Of a stretch of 64,000 nucleotides of DNA, positions 44,815 to 58,222 are shown piece after piece. The stretch is from Limonium bicolor (Eukaryota > Streptophyta > Magnoliopsida > Caryophyllales > Plumbaginaceae): positions 138,015,296 to 138,079,295 of the forward strand of contig CM041776.1 in NCBI GenBank assembly GCA_023374045.1, given 5' to 3'. The translations under genes and the position numbers were made by a program. Under the pieces are notes generated by a model that saw only the letters and a program-made list of their open reading frames with translations, ran no database searches and had not been told where the DNA came from. Position 1 is the first letter of the stretch, and every line of letters begins with the position of its first letter.

Positions 44815-45023
44815 CAAAACATTCCACAAGTCAATCAGCAAAAAATATCGGAGTACGAGAAATCGTACAAAACATTCCATAGAGTCTAAAACACAACAAG
44901 CTGAGTACGAGAAATCGTACAAAACATTCCATAGAGTCCAAAACACAACAAGCTGAGTACGAGAAATCGTACAAAACATTCCATAAAGTCCAAAACACGT
45001 CAAGCTGAGTACGAGAAATCGTA
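44815..45023 (-). repeat. 52 bp minisatellite, four units
   Basis: Units share AAAACATTCCA and GAGTACGAGAAATCGTA, the latter with inverted TACGA/TCGTA. LTR A has a single unit at the same place, so the array expanded in A2. Confidence 0.9.
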
Positions 45024-48000
45024 CCTGGGTAACGCTGCAGCAGTTCTAGTCAACTTGCACAAACAATCAACAGTACTCTGAAGAATATTAAAGGTAGTCT
45101 ATCATCAATCACTTGTAGCCTAAGTTAAGCTTAAATAAACTCCTTACTCTTATTCCAAAGCCTCAATTGTCTCTTAAGCCCTCACTTATGTGTTACGTAT
45201 AATCTTTGAGTTATCTGAGAACGTTGTATAGCCCAAGGTTGTAGGATCAAGGAATGTATTTTATTAACACCTGCTAATTGTCCACTCCTATCCACTTAAT
45301 TCATATTTAACCACAATCCTCACATTAAAAGTGCATTATATGTTATTCAATCAATCTTAGAATTTCAATAACAATTCTTAAGCTCAATTCTTTTACTCTT
45401 ACTTTAGAATAACATCGTCTCATGACCTACAATAGGTTTATCTTAGAATACTATACTATTAATTCACAATGTAATGATTATGTATTTTATCAATATCTAC
45501 TAGATAATCCATTGGAATTAAGTTTTCCCCTTAACTTAATTAAGATCTACATCTTGTATATTGGAACCACAGTGTTGTAGACGCATTATATCATAACCTA
45601 ATTGAGTTACTAGCTCATTTATCTTATCTTTAGTCCAGAAAGACTTTTTATTACATCCTGCTAATAATCTTGACGTAAGATGTTAAATTACTTTTCATCT
45701 TGAAACAACTATATTATAGTTAACTTAGACTTATCGAACTCTTACATTTAGTATTCACAAGGTACATTATTTGCTTAATTATTACCTTATAATAAGGTGT
45801 TTAAATATAACCTTTTATGTATCCTTACTTACCTTTAATCTCCTAAATATTTTATTTTTACACCCATTCACTCTATAGACTATGTATAATCCTTTTGTAC
45901 TAAACTTCAATAAACTTAAGCCTTAAATACGTTTTAAATTATTTTACAAAGCCTAAGGTTTTCAAAGGAATAACTTAATAAATTAATTCCCTTTATTGTA
46001 TTTAGGATGGACAATATATCTACATAGAGTATAATTTATCAAAGAATCAAATTCGGGTTCGTAAGTGAAATTGTTAATTATTTAATAAGATAATCTACTA
46101 TGAAAATTCTCTTATTTTATATTCAAATAACCCATCATTACTTCCCATTACTGTAAAGTATATCAATATAATTTCTTATGTAACTTAGCTTTATCTAATA
46201 AAAGGTTCAAAGGTTTTAAGTATCAAATTCCTATTTATAAACCCTCCTATAAATTCTCACCACTAAATACCTCACTTAACTATAAACTCACATCCTGAAT
46301 ATTGGTAATAAATGTATTTTATATGGATTATCTAATTCTAAGAAACTTAAGGATAATTATTTAGATAAATTCCCAAATCATCGTTTAATATAGATTATAT
46401 CACAATCCTTTTTAATGATCCCATCTTAAAACATTAAGTTATATTTCACTACCATAAATGTAAGAAATGATTAAATCCAGACTTACTAATCCACCTCACA
46501 TTTAGATGTAAAAGTATTTTACTTATTTTATTATGGTTTATATATTAAGAATATTTAGATGTAATCATACTACATTTGTTTATCATTAATTATAGAATAA
46601 GATCTATTTGTGCAACATTTTATGTAATATAATCACAATTTTTCCTAAGTTTTAACTTATTAATTACTTAATCCCAATTTTAGATTTACATCCTGGTTAT
46701 TGACAAATAATACTATACATGCATTTTAATATGGTTATATATAAACCTTAGAAACTCAAAGGTAATTCTTAAGCTTAATACATAACTATAATCTAATACC
46801 ACCTCAAATAATATTCTGCCATTAGTATTATGTAGAGGTTTAGTTTAACTTACTAATTCCTTCGTATTATATTTCCTATAAGGTAACTAATTTTATTTAT
46901 ATATATATATTTATATATACTAGGATTTGTTCAAGACATTATTTATGTAATTTATTGTATTTAATTATGTTTAAAAACTTTTAGGCATAACTACAACCGA
47001 CCTATGGTTTATTAAATAAAGTGTTTCCTTTGTTTATTTAATATATATAAGTGTACCCGTACTAGAAATCAACTAAGACATTCCCTATGTAACTTATCAT
47101 ATTTAAACTATCTTATTAATACAACCTTAAACTGTATTCCAAGTATGTTTCGTTAAGTATTTCTTTTACCATATCATAGGATACTAGCTCTTATAACATT
47201 TAGTTATTATAAGTGTTAATTTAATTAGTTCCTTGTTTTACTCTAAGTTACTACTTAATCCCCTTTTTAAAACACGTAAAAATATATATATTTATTCCTT
47301 AGTTTAATTAAAAATATTAACTCCCATATATATAGTAAATAAAATGTAGGATAATTAATTCCTTAATTTATATAAGTTTCTACTATAATAAGTATATACT
47401 ATATGTAAATAATTTCACTTCTCATAAAAACTAATACCCAAAATTTTAAACTTACTTTTATAAAATGTTAATTTAGTTTCCCTTATTTTCCCCAGTTTAA
47501 AAGTTAATTAACAAACCATACTTTAATTTTGGGCTACATTAAAAACCTTATTATAGGTTATTCTTATGAAAAACTCATAAACACAATTTTTAAAACCTTT
47601 TACCATTTCCCAAAAATTCCCAAATTTAATATACAGTAACTATAACATTTTAGACATATTATAAAATTTTTATTTCATAAAAATCTTTTTAATTTAGCCA
47701 AATAATTCCAGAAAACCCGTAACTTGTAAAAATGATAACTTATGTTTAAAAACTCCAAAACCAATAATTTACATCAAAATAAACTAGATTAAATAAGGAA
47801 TCTATGGTTAAAATTTCAAGTCAAAATACCTTCGGGAAGGCCATTAACTAAAATCAACAAGTTAGAGCTATTTACTGAATTTTTATAGAAACTTAAAACA
47901 ACTTTAAATCACCCGATCTAATCTTGGCCGTCCAATCTCTTAAAACGAGATCGGACGGCCCCTGAATCCCCAGTTCTTCCCCGATTCCAGTTTTCCAGTC

Positions 48001-49472
48001 GAGTACTAAATCGCTTATAACTCCTAATCTACAGAACGAAATCGAGTGATTCTTTTTCTATGGATTCGTAATCAAATTCCGGTTCTAATGATGTCAATTT
48101 CCCCAATTATAATGCAGAGTTCATCAAGTTTCGAATTCGATTCGAAGGTTAGGGTTTATTTCGGTACAGAATTAAATCCGATTGCAATTCATACAAATTC
48201 TCCTAATCTAACACGTAATTGACTAAATTGAGACATGGGTTAGATCGAAAACATGACTACGAACAACATATCGGAGCAATTTGATCGGAGACTCACCGGA
48301 TTGTGCGAATTGGGTGAATTCCAATTCGGAAAACTGGGAAAAACTCGAACTTTAAACAGTTCGTGGTGCCAACTTTGAGGATCTATAACTAGCAGTACAA
48401 AACGAGTTAGATTATGAGTAAGGGCTCATTGGAAAGAAGGAACGTAGATCTACGTATTGGTAGCAAGAACTAAACCTAACTCGCACCATACAGAAAGATA
48501 TTGAAGTCACAAAACACGAGTTTACCTCTCTGTTTCGGTATGATTTTATGTGCTGTTGAAACCAAAACTTTAGACGTCTTACACTTCCAATCCGTTGAGA
48601 ATTAGCTTAGACCATAAACACGAAAGTTTTAGAGGAATTAGAGCTCTTCAAAACGAGCTAAAGAGCATGGAATTTGGATGAGTAACGAAGAAGTTATGGC
48701 TGATCGAATTTACCTGTTTCGAAGAGAAATCTGGAATTACAGTTCCAGTTTTCACAAGGTGGCTACTTTGACTCAATTTTCCGGTTGATTTAGACTGAGT
48801 TAGGGTTTGTATGAGTAATGGTTGGAAAGAGGAATTGTAGGAGAAGAGAATGGAGAAGACGGCATGGAAAAATATTGAGAGATGTAAAAGTTATAGCCGT
48901 CTAAAGTTAGGGCAAAGTAATGAAATCGGTTACCGAAATTCAGGGAGAGAATCGGCTAAGTGTGGGCGAGCCATTACAGAGTGACACGTGACATCTCTTA
49001 AAATTTTGATTCAAAACTTCAATCTAACATAACTTTGGCTAGGATGATCCGTTTTTGACGTTCTTTTTATCGATCTTCATGGTTTTTCATAACCTATTTA
49101 TTGGTATAGGTTTCATGGCCTGGTTTGACCATTCTCAAAAAGTCAACTCTAGCAAGGCTTAATAAGCTTTAAGGTTTCTAGAATTTTATTTGACTTTTAT
49201 GTTTCAAAACAATGTTCCAACACTTCCTAAAATCTTTATAATATATTTGGAGTGTTTAGTATTTTCCCAAGATTTATTGACTTATAAATCTTATTATTAA
49301 ATTCATAATACTATCTAATAATGTATAATAATTAGGGTTAAATATGAGAAAACCCCTAAATAAATTTCATAACTCCATATAATAATTTAATATTCATAAT
49401 TCCATATAATAATTTAATTTTAATAAAAGAAATCCCTAAATTAATTTAAATTAATTTAGGGGTATTTCAGTA

Positions 49473-49503
49473 TATCCCCCTTAAAAGAAACTTCGCCTCG
49501 AAG
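49473..49503 (-). promoter_or_regulatory. A2 3' polypurine tract
   Basis: On the minus strand CTTCGAGGCGAAGTTTCTTTTAAGGGGGATATAC directly precedes the LTR (split here: CTTCGAGGCGAAG is a small hairpin; CTTTTAAGGGGG is the PPT). A second PPT-like CTTTTAAGGGGGATATG lies upstream at 49822-49839. Confidence 0.75.
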
Positions 49504-52500
49504 TTTAACAATCCACTAATAGGCACTCACACCGCTTCGGGTGTGCTGAGACAAAAATAATTCCAATGAAATTCCATACCATTCCAATCCTTTATTTCCA
49601 TCCATCTCCATAACAACATTCCACTCAAGACCACTCAAACTCAAAACGAACCAAGATATACCAAGATATAGCATGATGAAAATCAACAGTCACATACTGT
49701 GTCATATTGAAAAATCCAAGCACATACAAACACCTCTCATTCTGCTAATACTGTTCTCCCTTTACTAACAATGCAACGAGGCATAATCCGGATGAGATAA
49801 CGAAGGAGGAGTATGCCAGCATATCCCCCTTAAAAGAGCTAAGGTACGCCCTCGTACCGCTACTAACGACACATTCAAAGAATTCAACACCTTATTAATC
49901 AGCTTTGTTGTGAATTTATTGCACCATTGATTTTATCAATGATCGTTACATATATCTGTATCTCTTGATTGTTATGTAATTGTATTTCCTTGACTGTTAT
50001 AAAATTTTATTTTATGATCCTTATCCTTTCATTTTATGACCGGTACGAATTATACGTCATTATATGATCATTTTATCATATCAATTATATTACCAAGCTA
50101 TAAACCAGGTGTAACGTACTTCAGTAGTTTAACATAATATTCCCGATATTTAATAATCCTCAATAATCTTCCAAAATTATCTTCAAAGGTTTATTAGTCA
50201 ACCATATGTTAAAACTCTATAAGATAAATATTTTCTGTGACTTTTCAAGTTTCAATTGTTTGAAATACCCCAAACCTTGGTATTTTGTAAATGTTAAACT
50301 ATGGTATTTAAAGGCTAAAAAGTGCCTTAGAAACATAAATGAACCATTTAAACCATGGCAAAACACAATAAAACACTAAGACACGGTTTGAGCAAAAACA
50401 TGCTCTAAGCTTGGAGTGAACTTGGCTAGGACCCAAAGAGCCCTACCAGATTTGATAATATAAAATTATGATTTTATAAGGCTAATTAAGTCCTTAGGAA
50501 ACCTTGGTAGACGATGAAACCAAACAAAACACAAAAATAATACCTTAAGGTCAATATGGGCTAAAATGTGCTCTAGCTTGGGATAAATTTGTAAAAGACC
50601 TAATGGTCATACCTATACCTTATAAATATGTTAATGAACATATTAAATCAATTACCAAAGAAAACCAAGCTTGAAACAAGTTAAAACACAAAAAGTGCTT
50701 TAAGGAGTCTTAAAGCACGTTTTTGAAAAATTGTCTTGTAAATGAGTTTTGAATGGCTAAATGTCCATCATTACTCTTTAATTAACATGTACTATATAGT
50801 ATCACATTGTGGTGGCTATTCAACGGGAAATCAAAAATTTCACTTCTATGTGCTTTGTTTTTGTGAATAGTAACTTTATAAGCTAGTTTGTAACATATGT
50901 TATTATAAGTAGTTGATTGGTCAACAAAGACCAAAACACCCTTCTAACTAAATGGTGGCCGGTTTTTATCAAGGTGAGTCACCACATGTAAAAATCAATT
51001 AAGGAAAGGAAGGGTAGGAAGGTAAAAAGGAGAAAGTTACCTTTTAATACAAATATCTTGTTAAAGCAAGTTCTATCTTCATTTCTCCTTTCCTCCTTCA
51101 TTTCACACGTCTCCAACCTCCCTTCTTGCTCTCTTTTACGAGCTGCTACAGCAACACCAACACCACCATTGTTTTCCATCTTTGACCACTTGTAACTCCT
51201 AGCTCCATAGTCCAAATTCAATTCCAAGACCCCATTCTTCTAGTTGGAGCAAGCTCTACACTTCTACCTTTCAAATCTTCAAGAACTCAATTTCGGTGCC
51301 AAGGAGATTCACCATTGATGGAGCTTGAGCTCACCTTTTTCACATATTATTGTTCTCCTTTGCTTCTAGGTAAGGAATCTCAAAGAAAAATCAAGTTTCC
51401 TCTCCTTTTAGTACATGGCCGAAAATTCACCTCACCATGGGTCTTTACCTTGCTTGTTTTAGCTTCATTTGAATCTTCCAAGGCTTGGTGGAGTCCTCTC
51501 TTGATATATATTCAAGCTCTCTTTCCATTCCAAGTAAAACAATCATTTTAATACCTTAAGATAATATATGTAACTAGGGTTTATAATGAGATGAAGCATA
51601 ATGCTGGAATACTCATTCTATTATTTGTACATTGTATAGAAGTGGCAAACAACTAAACACCCCACCGGTTTTACAAGGAAACAAGAAAGAAGTTTGTGAG
51701 GAAAAAAGAGGTAAACAAACTATCTCAATGTAGTTTAAATGCCTTAGGAAAATGAGCTTGATTTGCTTAATAAAATACCTAAGGAGCCAATGGCAAATGA
51801 GCAAGTAAAATGCTCTCAAGGAGTTTATTAAGGGCATATGTATTGTTGGGTGTATTCGCAGGTTAAAGGCATTACTTATGTGGGAAATTCAGTGTTTAAG
51901 ATTTATGCAATTTAAGGGCCTAAAGCATGCATTTAAGGGCCTAAGTGCCAAGCATTTAAATTATGCACTATATTGGATGTGTGTAAATTTGGTGAAGTCT
52001 TGTGGGTGATGGTGTTTTGATGGATTTAGGTGTTCTTGAATGTTTAGTGGTGAAAACTATGAGTTTGGAAAGATGATGTGCTAAGAGAACCCATGGCGAA
52101 ATTTGTAAAATGTATAAGGAGTTTTAAGTGCTTAAATGAACTTGGGTGAACTAGGAATTGTTAGGAATGGATACATGCTTCACTAAGGAAGAAAACATGC
52201 ATTAAGGTGTTCTAAGGTGCTATAAGGATTTAGGCATAGTCTTGGAGATTTAGGGAACTAATGGATGACTTCTTGATACACCAAGGTGATGGTGGAGGTG
52301 TCGTAAAGTCTTGTGCAAAGTTTGGTGAACAATGAAAGTGTAACGCCTAGTGAAGGTTTAATTATGAACTTGTGGGAAAAACTTGAGGAGTGTGTGTAAA
52401 GGGGAAGAGTGTAGTGCAAATGATGTTTAAAAGGGTGGTTATAAGGTAGTGAGGGAGTACTTTGGTTAGGTGAAGTTTTAGGCAAGAATACAAGTTACAA

Positions 52501-52709
52501 GTGTAAGGAAAAAAATGTTCTAAGTGTTAAGGACTTAGTAAAAGTTGAGTAAAAGTTTAAGGAATTTTTGGGATGTTTTGAAAGGGTTTAAGTGTGCCCA
52601 AAAGATGTTAAAACATGTGGGAGAACATGTGTAAAGCATAGGAAAAAATTGGGATGAATTTGGAGTTCATAAAGAGGAGAAAAGCACATTAGAAAATTGG
52701 TTCTGCAGT

Positions 52710-52825
52710 GGACCGCCCCTACGGACCGCCCCTGTGGGGAGGTCCAGTGCAGAGAAGTGAAAAAAAAAGGAACGTGTAGCATCTGTTGTGGACCGCCCCT
52801 GGGACCGCCCCAGAGGGGCGGTCCA
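52710..52825 (+). repeat. GGACCGCCCC hairpin pair in E3 5' LTR
   Basis: Two modules; the second has perfect arms GGACCGCCCC and GGGGCGGTCC with a nested half-site. The 3' LTR copy is at 62096-62213. Confidence 0.88.
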
Positions 52826-54349
52826 GACCAGAAATGAAGAAAAAAATTTGTTTAAGGCTCCTAATGATGGGGGATTGAATGGTAATGGTTTTAGATGATG
52901 TTTAGGCCTTGTTTGGTGACATGTAAAGGCCTTAAGAGGTGTAAACAAGTATGAGGTGTAATGAGAAGTGATTAACTTATATGATTAAGTTTAAACTACA
53001 ATGACTTAGTGGTCCAACATTAGGGAGTGATGATGGTTAGAAAGATAAGCATTAGACTTTAAACAATCATGTTACATCGATGTTAATAAAAGTACATGTA
53101 ATGTTATCAGTTGTTCGAGAATTGCTCGAGGAACATAAGTGGACGTGGTAAAGTGGACTCCGGTGACAGGTATGGTTTTCTTGCAACCTGTGTCCTACCG
53201 GATTACACCGGCTTGTATGCCAATGTGTTTTTATGAGTGTTGCCACCTTGTAAGATTAAAACATGTAATGAGTTTATAGTAATTCATTTATGTGGCGCAT
53301 CTGGTCTCCGATACCGTTTAACCTCAAATATGTGTTAAACCTTAGCTAACCAAATCTAGATACACATGAGTGATCGGTATTCGGAGTTGACGGCCCAAAC
53401 CTTGGGAACGTGCTAACCACGGCTATGTGTGAGTTAGTTGGACATTGTTGTTATATGCAAGTGTGTGAACCTCCCTTGTGTGCTTAACTCGGTTATGATA
53501 CCGTATGGTGTGTGGATGTGGTAGGCTCCATAATGGATCTCTAACTACTTATTTATAAGTGTATATGTACTAATGGGGGGTGAGGAGTCCGGTTGTTCCG
53601 GCCACGCGTGTGATGGACGGGAGTCGATGTCATATCCGGTTCGGCTCTCTTGGTGTATGTATAGGTTGTATTCCAATTTGGTTTCTACCTTCCCTTAGCT
53701 TATCCAAAGCTAGTTACTGACTCACGTCGGGCCACAGGGGCATACGAATGTTATTTTCGGTGTGCTTGGGATTACTATATCCGACACACCTTGGGTATAA
53801 GTTCACCGTTCGATATAACTGGACGGTAACGAGGTTGGTAACGAGCTTAGCATGAGATTGACAATAATCTCTAGGCTCACTATATATACTAACTATGGTG
53901 GAAGGTTCCTTGTGTGAACCGATCTTATGGTGTTTTGTGTTGATATTGTGCTAGGCAATTTCCCTTGCTATGCTATGATATGTATACGTTAGGTGTTTAA
54001 AATGAATGCGATGTTATCATGTGTACGCCGAAACAAGAAAGGTTTTGTTATGTTTTGTTATGTGAGGAATGAGATATGTTGTAGGATATGGAGTGTGTGG
54101 ATCATGGAAATGAATCCCAGTTTGTGACAAGAGGCGTTTAAGGATAACCCGATTAATGGGTACGTGTCGTTCATTAAGGAAGTAGCTCCGTTTTAGAGGA
54201 GAGCCACTCTAAGGTTAAAGGAATCATTGGATGGTTTGTTAAGTGTGGATGTGTTGGATATATGTTGAGCCCTATCGTTGGGTGTATGCAAAGTGTTGTG
54301 TGTTTATGGTTTGTATGCATGATTTAAATATAATCAACTGCATGCTAAG

Positions 54350-54458
54350 ACGACAATTAGTTGTGCGTGGCCCGGTAGCATGTGGGCTGCGGGATTACCA
54401 TACCAGCAAAGGTGCTGAGCCCCTTGGGGGCCACCCTTTCTCTCCTTTTCTATTTCAG
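54350..54458 (+). promoter_or_regulatory. Conserved LTR block with candidate splice acceptor, E3 copy
   Basis: Nearly the same as the E1 block; ends CTCTCCTTTTCTATTTCAG. The 3' LTR copy is 63737-63845. Confidence 0.55.
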
Positions 54459-54822
54459 GCACAAGGAGCTGGAAGCCGTTCGAGAGTAGGACGGGGTAGA
54501 TGTTTATACATGGGTAGCCATTTAATGGCGTAAGCATTGTAGGCGTAGTAAGACCGAAATTGTTATCGGCATTAGTTTGTAAATACTCGGTACAGTGGGA
54601 ATGTATGTATATAATAAATGTTGGAAATGGAATAAGGATTGTATTGTGTAGTTGCTCGGGAATCTAGTCCATCAGACCGATACAATGTACATGTATTAGC
54701 CTTGTTAGCCACGTGGGTGGTTAACGGCGTGTAACACCATTGAATTAAGTAATGTGATGAGTTGAGATTTCCGCTGCAGTTTGATGTTAAGTGTACGGTG
54801 GTGGTTGGGGTGTTACAAAAAG

Positions 54823-54849
54823 TGGTATCAGAGCGAAGTATCGCTCTGA
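54823..54849 (+). promoter_or_regulatory. E3 primer binding site with overlapping hairpin
   Basis: TGGTATCAGAGC at 54823-54834, with perfect arms TCAGAGCGA and TCGCTCTGA at 54828-54849, as in C. Confidence 0.92.
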
Positions 54850-57800
54850 TGACTGAAATACCGAGCTTAGGAAGTACCGGGTTAGGATTTAAGTACTTTG
54901 GGTTAAGGGTTGAGTGATAGCGTGAGAGATACGCTAGATAGGAACTACCAGTGAATACTGGAAACCTACAGTATCCTTCCCGCCCTCCACAATCCCTATT
55001 TTATAACTTGGGAAAGAACGCCAGAGAGATGAAAGTCCTCTCTTACTCGGGAAAACCCGATCTGGATGTTATTAGTACTTCTGTGAGTACGGAGAACCGT
55101 CATACGGTTGATCCCAAAAACTGGGAATCCCGGAGACGGTCTCCATCTGAACAATGTCAACTGCATTTAAACAGTGAAGAATGGACAATCCTACATAAAG
55201 AGAATGAAATTTCCGGCAACCTGGGTCGACATGCCGAGCAGTCGAGAATAACCAGTTTGCAACGCACCACCGTGCAACAAGCAAGAAGTGGATTAATAAA
55301 CCCGGACGAGTGTCTACGGGACCACAGTTGATAAATAATACACCAACGGTATACCAACCGACAAAGGAACTACAACGTAGTGCCCAAACAAGAGACAAGT
55401 CTCAGTAACCACGACAAATACGTGGAACGGGCTACGAAGACGAAACAATACAAAAGAAAAAGGGGTCTCCCAGAATGGGAAACACCCTAGTTGATGATCG
55501 TCATGTGAAGACAGTGAGAAGTCACCTAGAGGAGTTATTATCAAGGTTGTAAGATCAGTAAGGGCCAACAAGGCCACTGATGACAGTGCGGATAAAAACA
55601 ATACCACAACCGGTATGTGTTAAACCGATAGCCAGTTAGCAAGTGCTGCTATAACAGGGCTGTTCGGGAAATTTATAACCACTACAAGTACTTGGTAAAG
55701 TACCATAAGGTTAAATGTGATCGTCATAACAGTGGAAGGGCCTGTTAGCCTAACCTCTGTAATTGGAAGTACACCAGTCAGCAAGAAGCTAGACTTGGCT
55801 AAGGTAAGAAGATGTTGTGAAACCATGAAAATTTTCTTTCAAACCCAAATTTATTCAAACCCTTTCTTTTCAAAACCAGATTTTCTTTCAAACCGACACT
55901 TCTTTCCAACCTTCTTTTAAACCAAACCAGTGAAACCAGGGCAGTTGACAAGGATACAACAGTGGATAAACCTTCCCTCGATTAAGTTCGGGAAGCACGG
56001 GACGCATATTGTCAAGGGACAATATAAGGGAGTTGACAACAGAATACTTCACCTAGGCGTGTGACGGACACTACAAGTGTACCAACTGTGTTGTGGGACG
56101 ACCGCACTCCGATAGGAGCATGTGGGCCTGACAGACCTACTTATAGGTTAGTTGGGTAAGTAGTAATGTATCAGTATGATACCCCATATATGTATACGAG
56201 TAGAGTCCAGAACACGGGAAGTAGTCGACTCCGTTCTACGGTCAGCAGTGTAAGTCAAACAAAAGCTAAGGATTACCATGAATGGTTGAAGTAAAGGAAC
56301 CCAGCTAAATTAAAGAGACTGAAGGAATCAGTGAATGTGTGCAAGGAAATATTTAAGATACAAGAGGTGCGAAGTGCACCGACTGTTATATAAAGACATT
56401 GGAGAAGGCGTAGTTTACTGAAAGTACCCATAAGTGCAAGCCAAATGTAATGGCATGACTTAGCAACACCCAGGAGCAATCCTTAAAGGGTGTTCGCATC
56501 AACAATTGTTGCACAAAATGCATGACAGAAACACGAGGGTTGAAACTAACACCCAGTTTAGACATAAGTTGTCAGAAGACGGACTGATAATCCTAAGGGG
56601 CATCCCATGAAAGGAAACGTAATGCAACGATCTTGTCATGGAGCTCAATATGATATCCAAACTATGTAATGTTGCACAAAGAAGTACATGTATGTGGACA
56701 GCCTACAATGAGCGCAGCTCAAGGCAATAAGGCTTATAGGCCACAAATAAAATGTCTTATATAAATTGATCAGTTGCAGAAGTATATGCTCTACAAGTAA
56801 ATAGAGCGGAGAACGAACCACTGCATTAAGAGTGGGGATACCTCTGGATATTGTGAGACCGCAGGAGCGGTAGCTGTGTGGACCAAGTTCAAGAATATGT
56901 GGAGGATGGACCACGTTGTTATTACCCCCAGAACGATTTGAATAAGAATAATACGAAAGGAAATGTTTGTACCAGTTGTGTAGACAGGAAGAGTGATAAG
57001 TTGATAGCAATCACCATAGGTGTGTGAAGCTAAATGTGTAGCGAACAACGCTCAAGGAAAAATAGTAATATTCAAAAATCAGCCAAATAAGTGGCCAGAT
57101 AAACCCAGTGTAATGGCGGAAGCTAATATAATAGCGGATGCAGTATAAGTTGATGTTGTATATTAAGTAAGGATACGGTGCGCAATAAGCGACCGTTGTC
57201 TGAGTATTGTTAGATGATAAAATGGGGAATGAGCAGAGTTATGAGTTAAACCCAGTGGAGGCACAACAGTAAATGATAGCAAACGAACCGAGCAGTAAGC
57301 CGGTGACAAGTATTATGTGATAAGAATTTCGGTAAAACACAGTGTAAATTCCTATCGCAATCGCATGAGAGATTTACTGTCAAGAGTTTACGCCTCTGCA
57401 CTCTGTATGACTGAGTGTTTTGGTATTGCACTTGCGCAGTAATGATCAAGTGGGATAGCTAGGAATCAGAAGCATGGTAATTGTGGAGGAATAATGTTAT
57501 AGTGGCCGATGCATAGGTAATGCAAGGCCGCAGGAATGAAAGAATAAATGTACAAAACCAAAGGTGGAGACACGATTAACAGTAAGTGACTACAGTAACA
57601 CTAAATACCAAATGACGGTATGAGATATACCCCAGGTGTGGGAAATAACTGAGAGAGCACTACACATTAAGTAGTAGCTCAATCTCAACCGACAGTAAGT
57701 CGGTAGAAGCAAGTCAATCATTGTGAATTACATAGTAGTTTACGCTGTAAGCTATTGGAGAAGTGGACGGAAAGTTTTGGAACTCACCGAATTCGCTCAG

Positions 57801-58203
57801 GGTAGGAGATACCATGCGTCGGTTGAGAAACCATTGTTACCTAGATAAAGGTAATACATTGGAGATGTACAATACAGTAACAGTAACAATGGGGCAAACT
57901 AGCCCTATAATTATCAGAATGGCGCAGCAGAGGCCAGTGAGCCCATGCGTCAGATACCGGATATACATGGTGAATATGAATAAATGGCTAGTTATCAATG
58001 CCTAAAAGCCTCACAGGCCAGGACCGAAACCGGTTATGAGTTAGAACTCCAATGCGAATTCTTGGTTTAGGGACTAAACCGCCAATATGGTTAAGATCCT
58101 CTAATCAGAATCCATTGTGTAATAGACCGCGTGGAAGTCAAAACACTTCACGACGGCAGAACATTTTAAGCCAAGGTTTAGTGATTGATTACGTGGGCGT
58201 AAT

Positions 58204-58222
58204 CCCTTTTAAGGGGGGTAGA
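58204..58222 (+). promoter_or_regulatory. Internal PPT-like site of E3
   Basis: CCCTTTTAAGGGGGGTAGAG, matching the E1 site at 19887-19906. Confidence 0.6.

Larger units (their letters stand above)
43653..49469 (-). repeat. LTR of A2 (5817 bp)
   Basis: On the minus strand it starts TGAAATACCCCTAAATT and ends GGGGCGTTTCA. The ends fit a TG...CA LTR, and the start word TGAAATACCCC is shared with E1, S1 and E3. The centre (about 45300-47700) is very A/T-rich. A partial second copy is A. Two minisatellites are inside. Confidence 0.82.
43653..50260 (-). mobile_element. A2: minus-strand long-LTR element, partial
   Basis: Reading on the minus strand, a 5.8 kb 3' LTR (49469 to 43653) is preceded by a PPT and about 790 bases of internal sequence, where E3 has cut it at 50260. 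No coding sequence is seen in the visible internal part. Insertion is into the 3' LTR of C. Confidence 0.85.
50261..54817 (+). repeat. 5' LTR of E3 (4557 bp)
   Basis: Starts TGAAATACCCCAAACC and ends GGGGTGTTACA. Candidate leader intron GT 51370 to AG 54458. It contains the GGACCGCCCC hairpin pair (52710-52825) and the U5 hairpin (54704-54725). Confidence 0.94.

Noticed and set aside
52667..52948. Minus-strand frame starting MFTPLKAFTCHQTRPKHH seen in three LTRs (also 7433-7648 and 61974-62336)
   Set aside because: It is antisense to a conserved LTR segment, and the part across the GC hairpins changes frame between S1 and E3, so conservation is at the DNA level.
54951..55331. 126-residue frame at the start of the E3 internal region
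   Set aside because: The colinear E1 region (about 2700-3075) does not keep it open, and no domain is recognisable.
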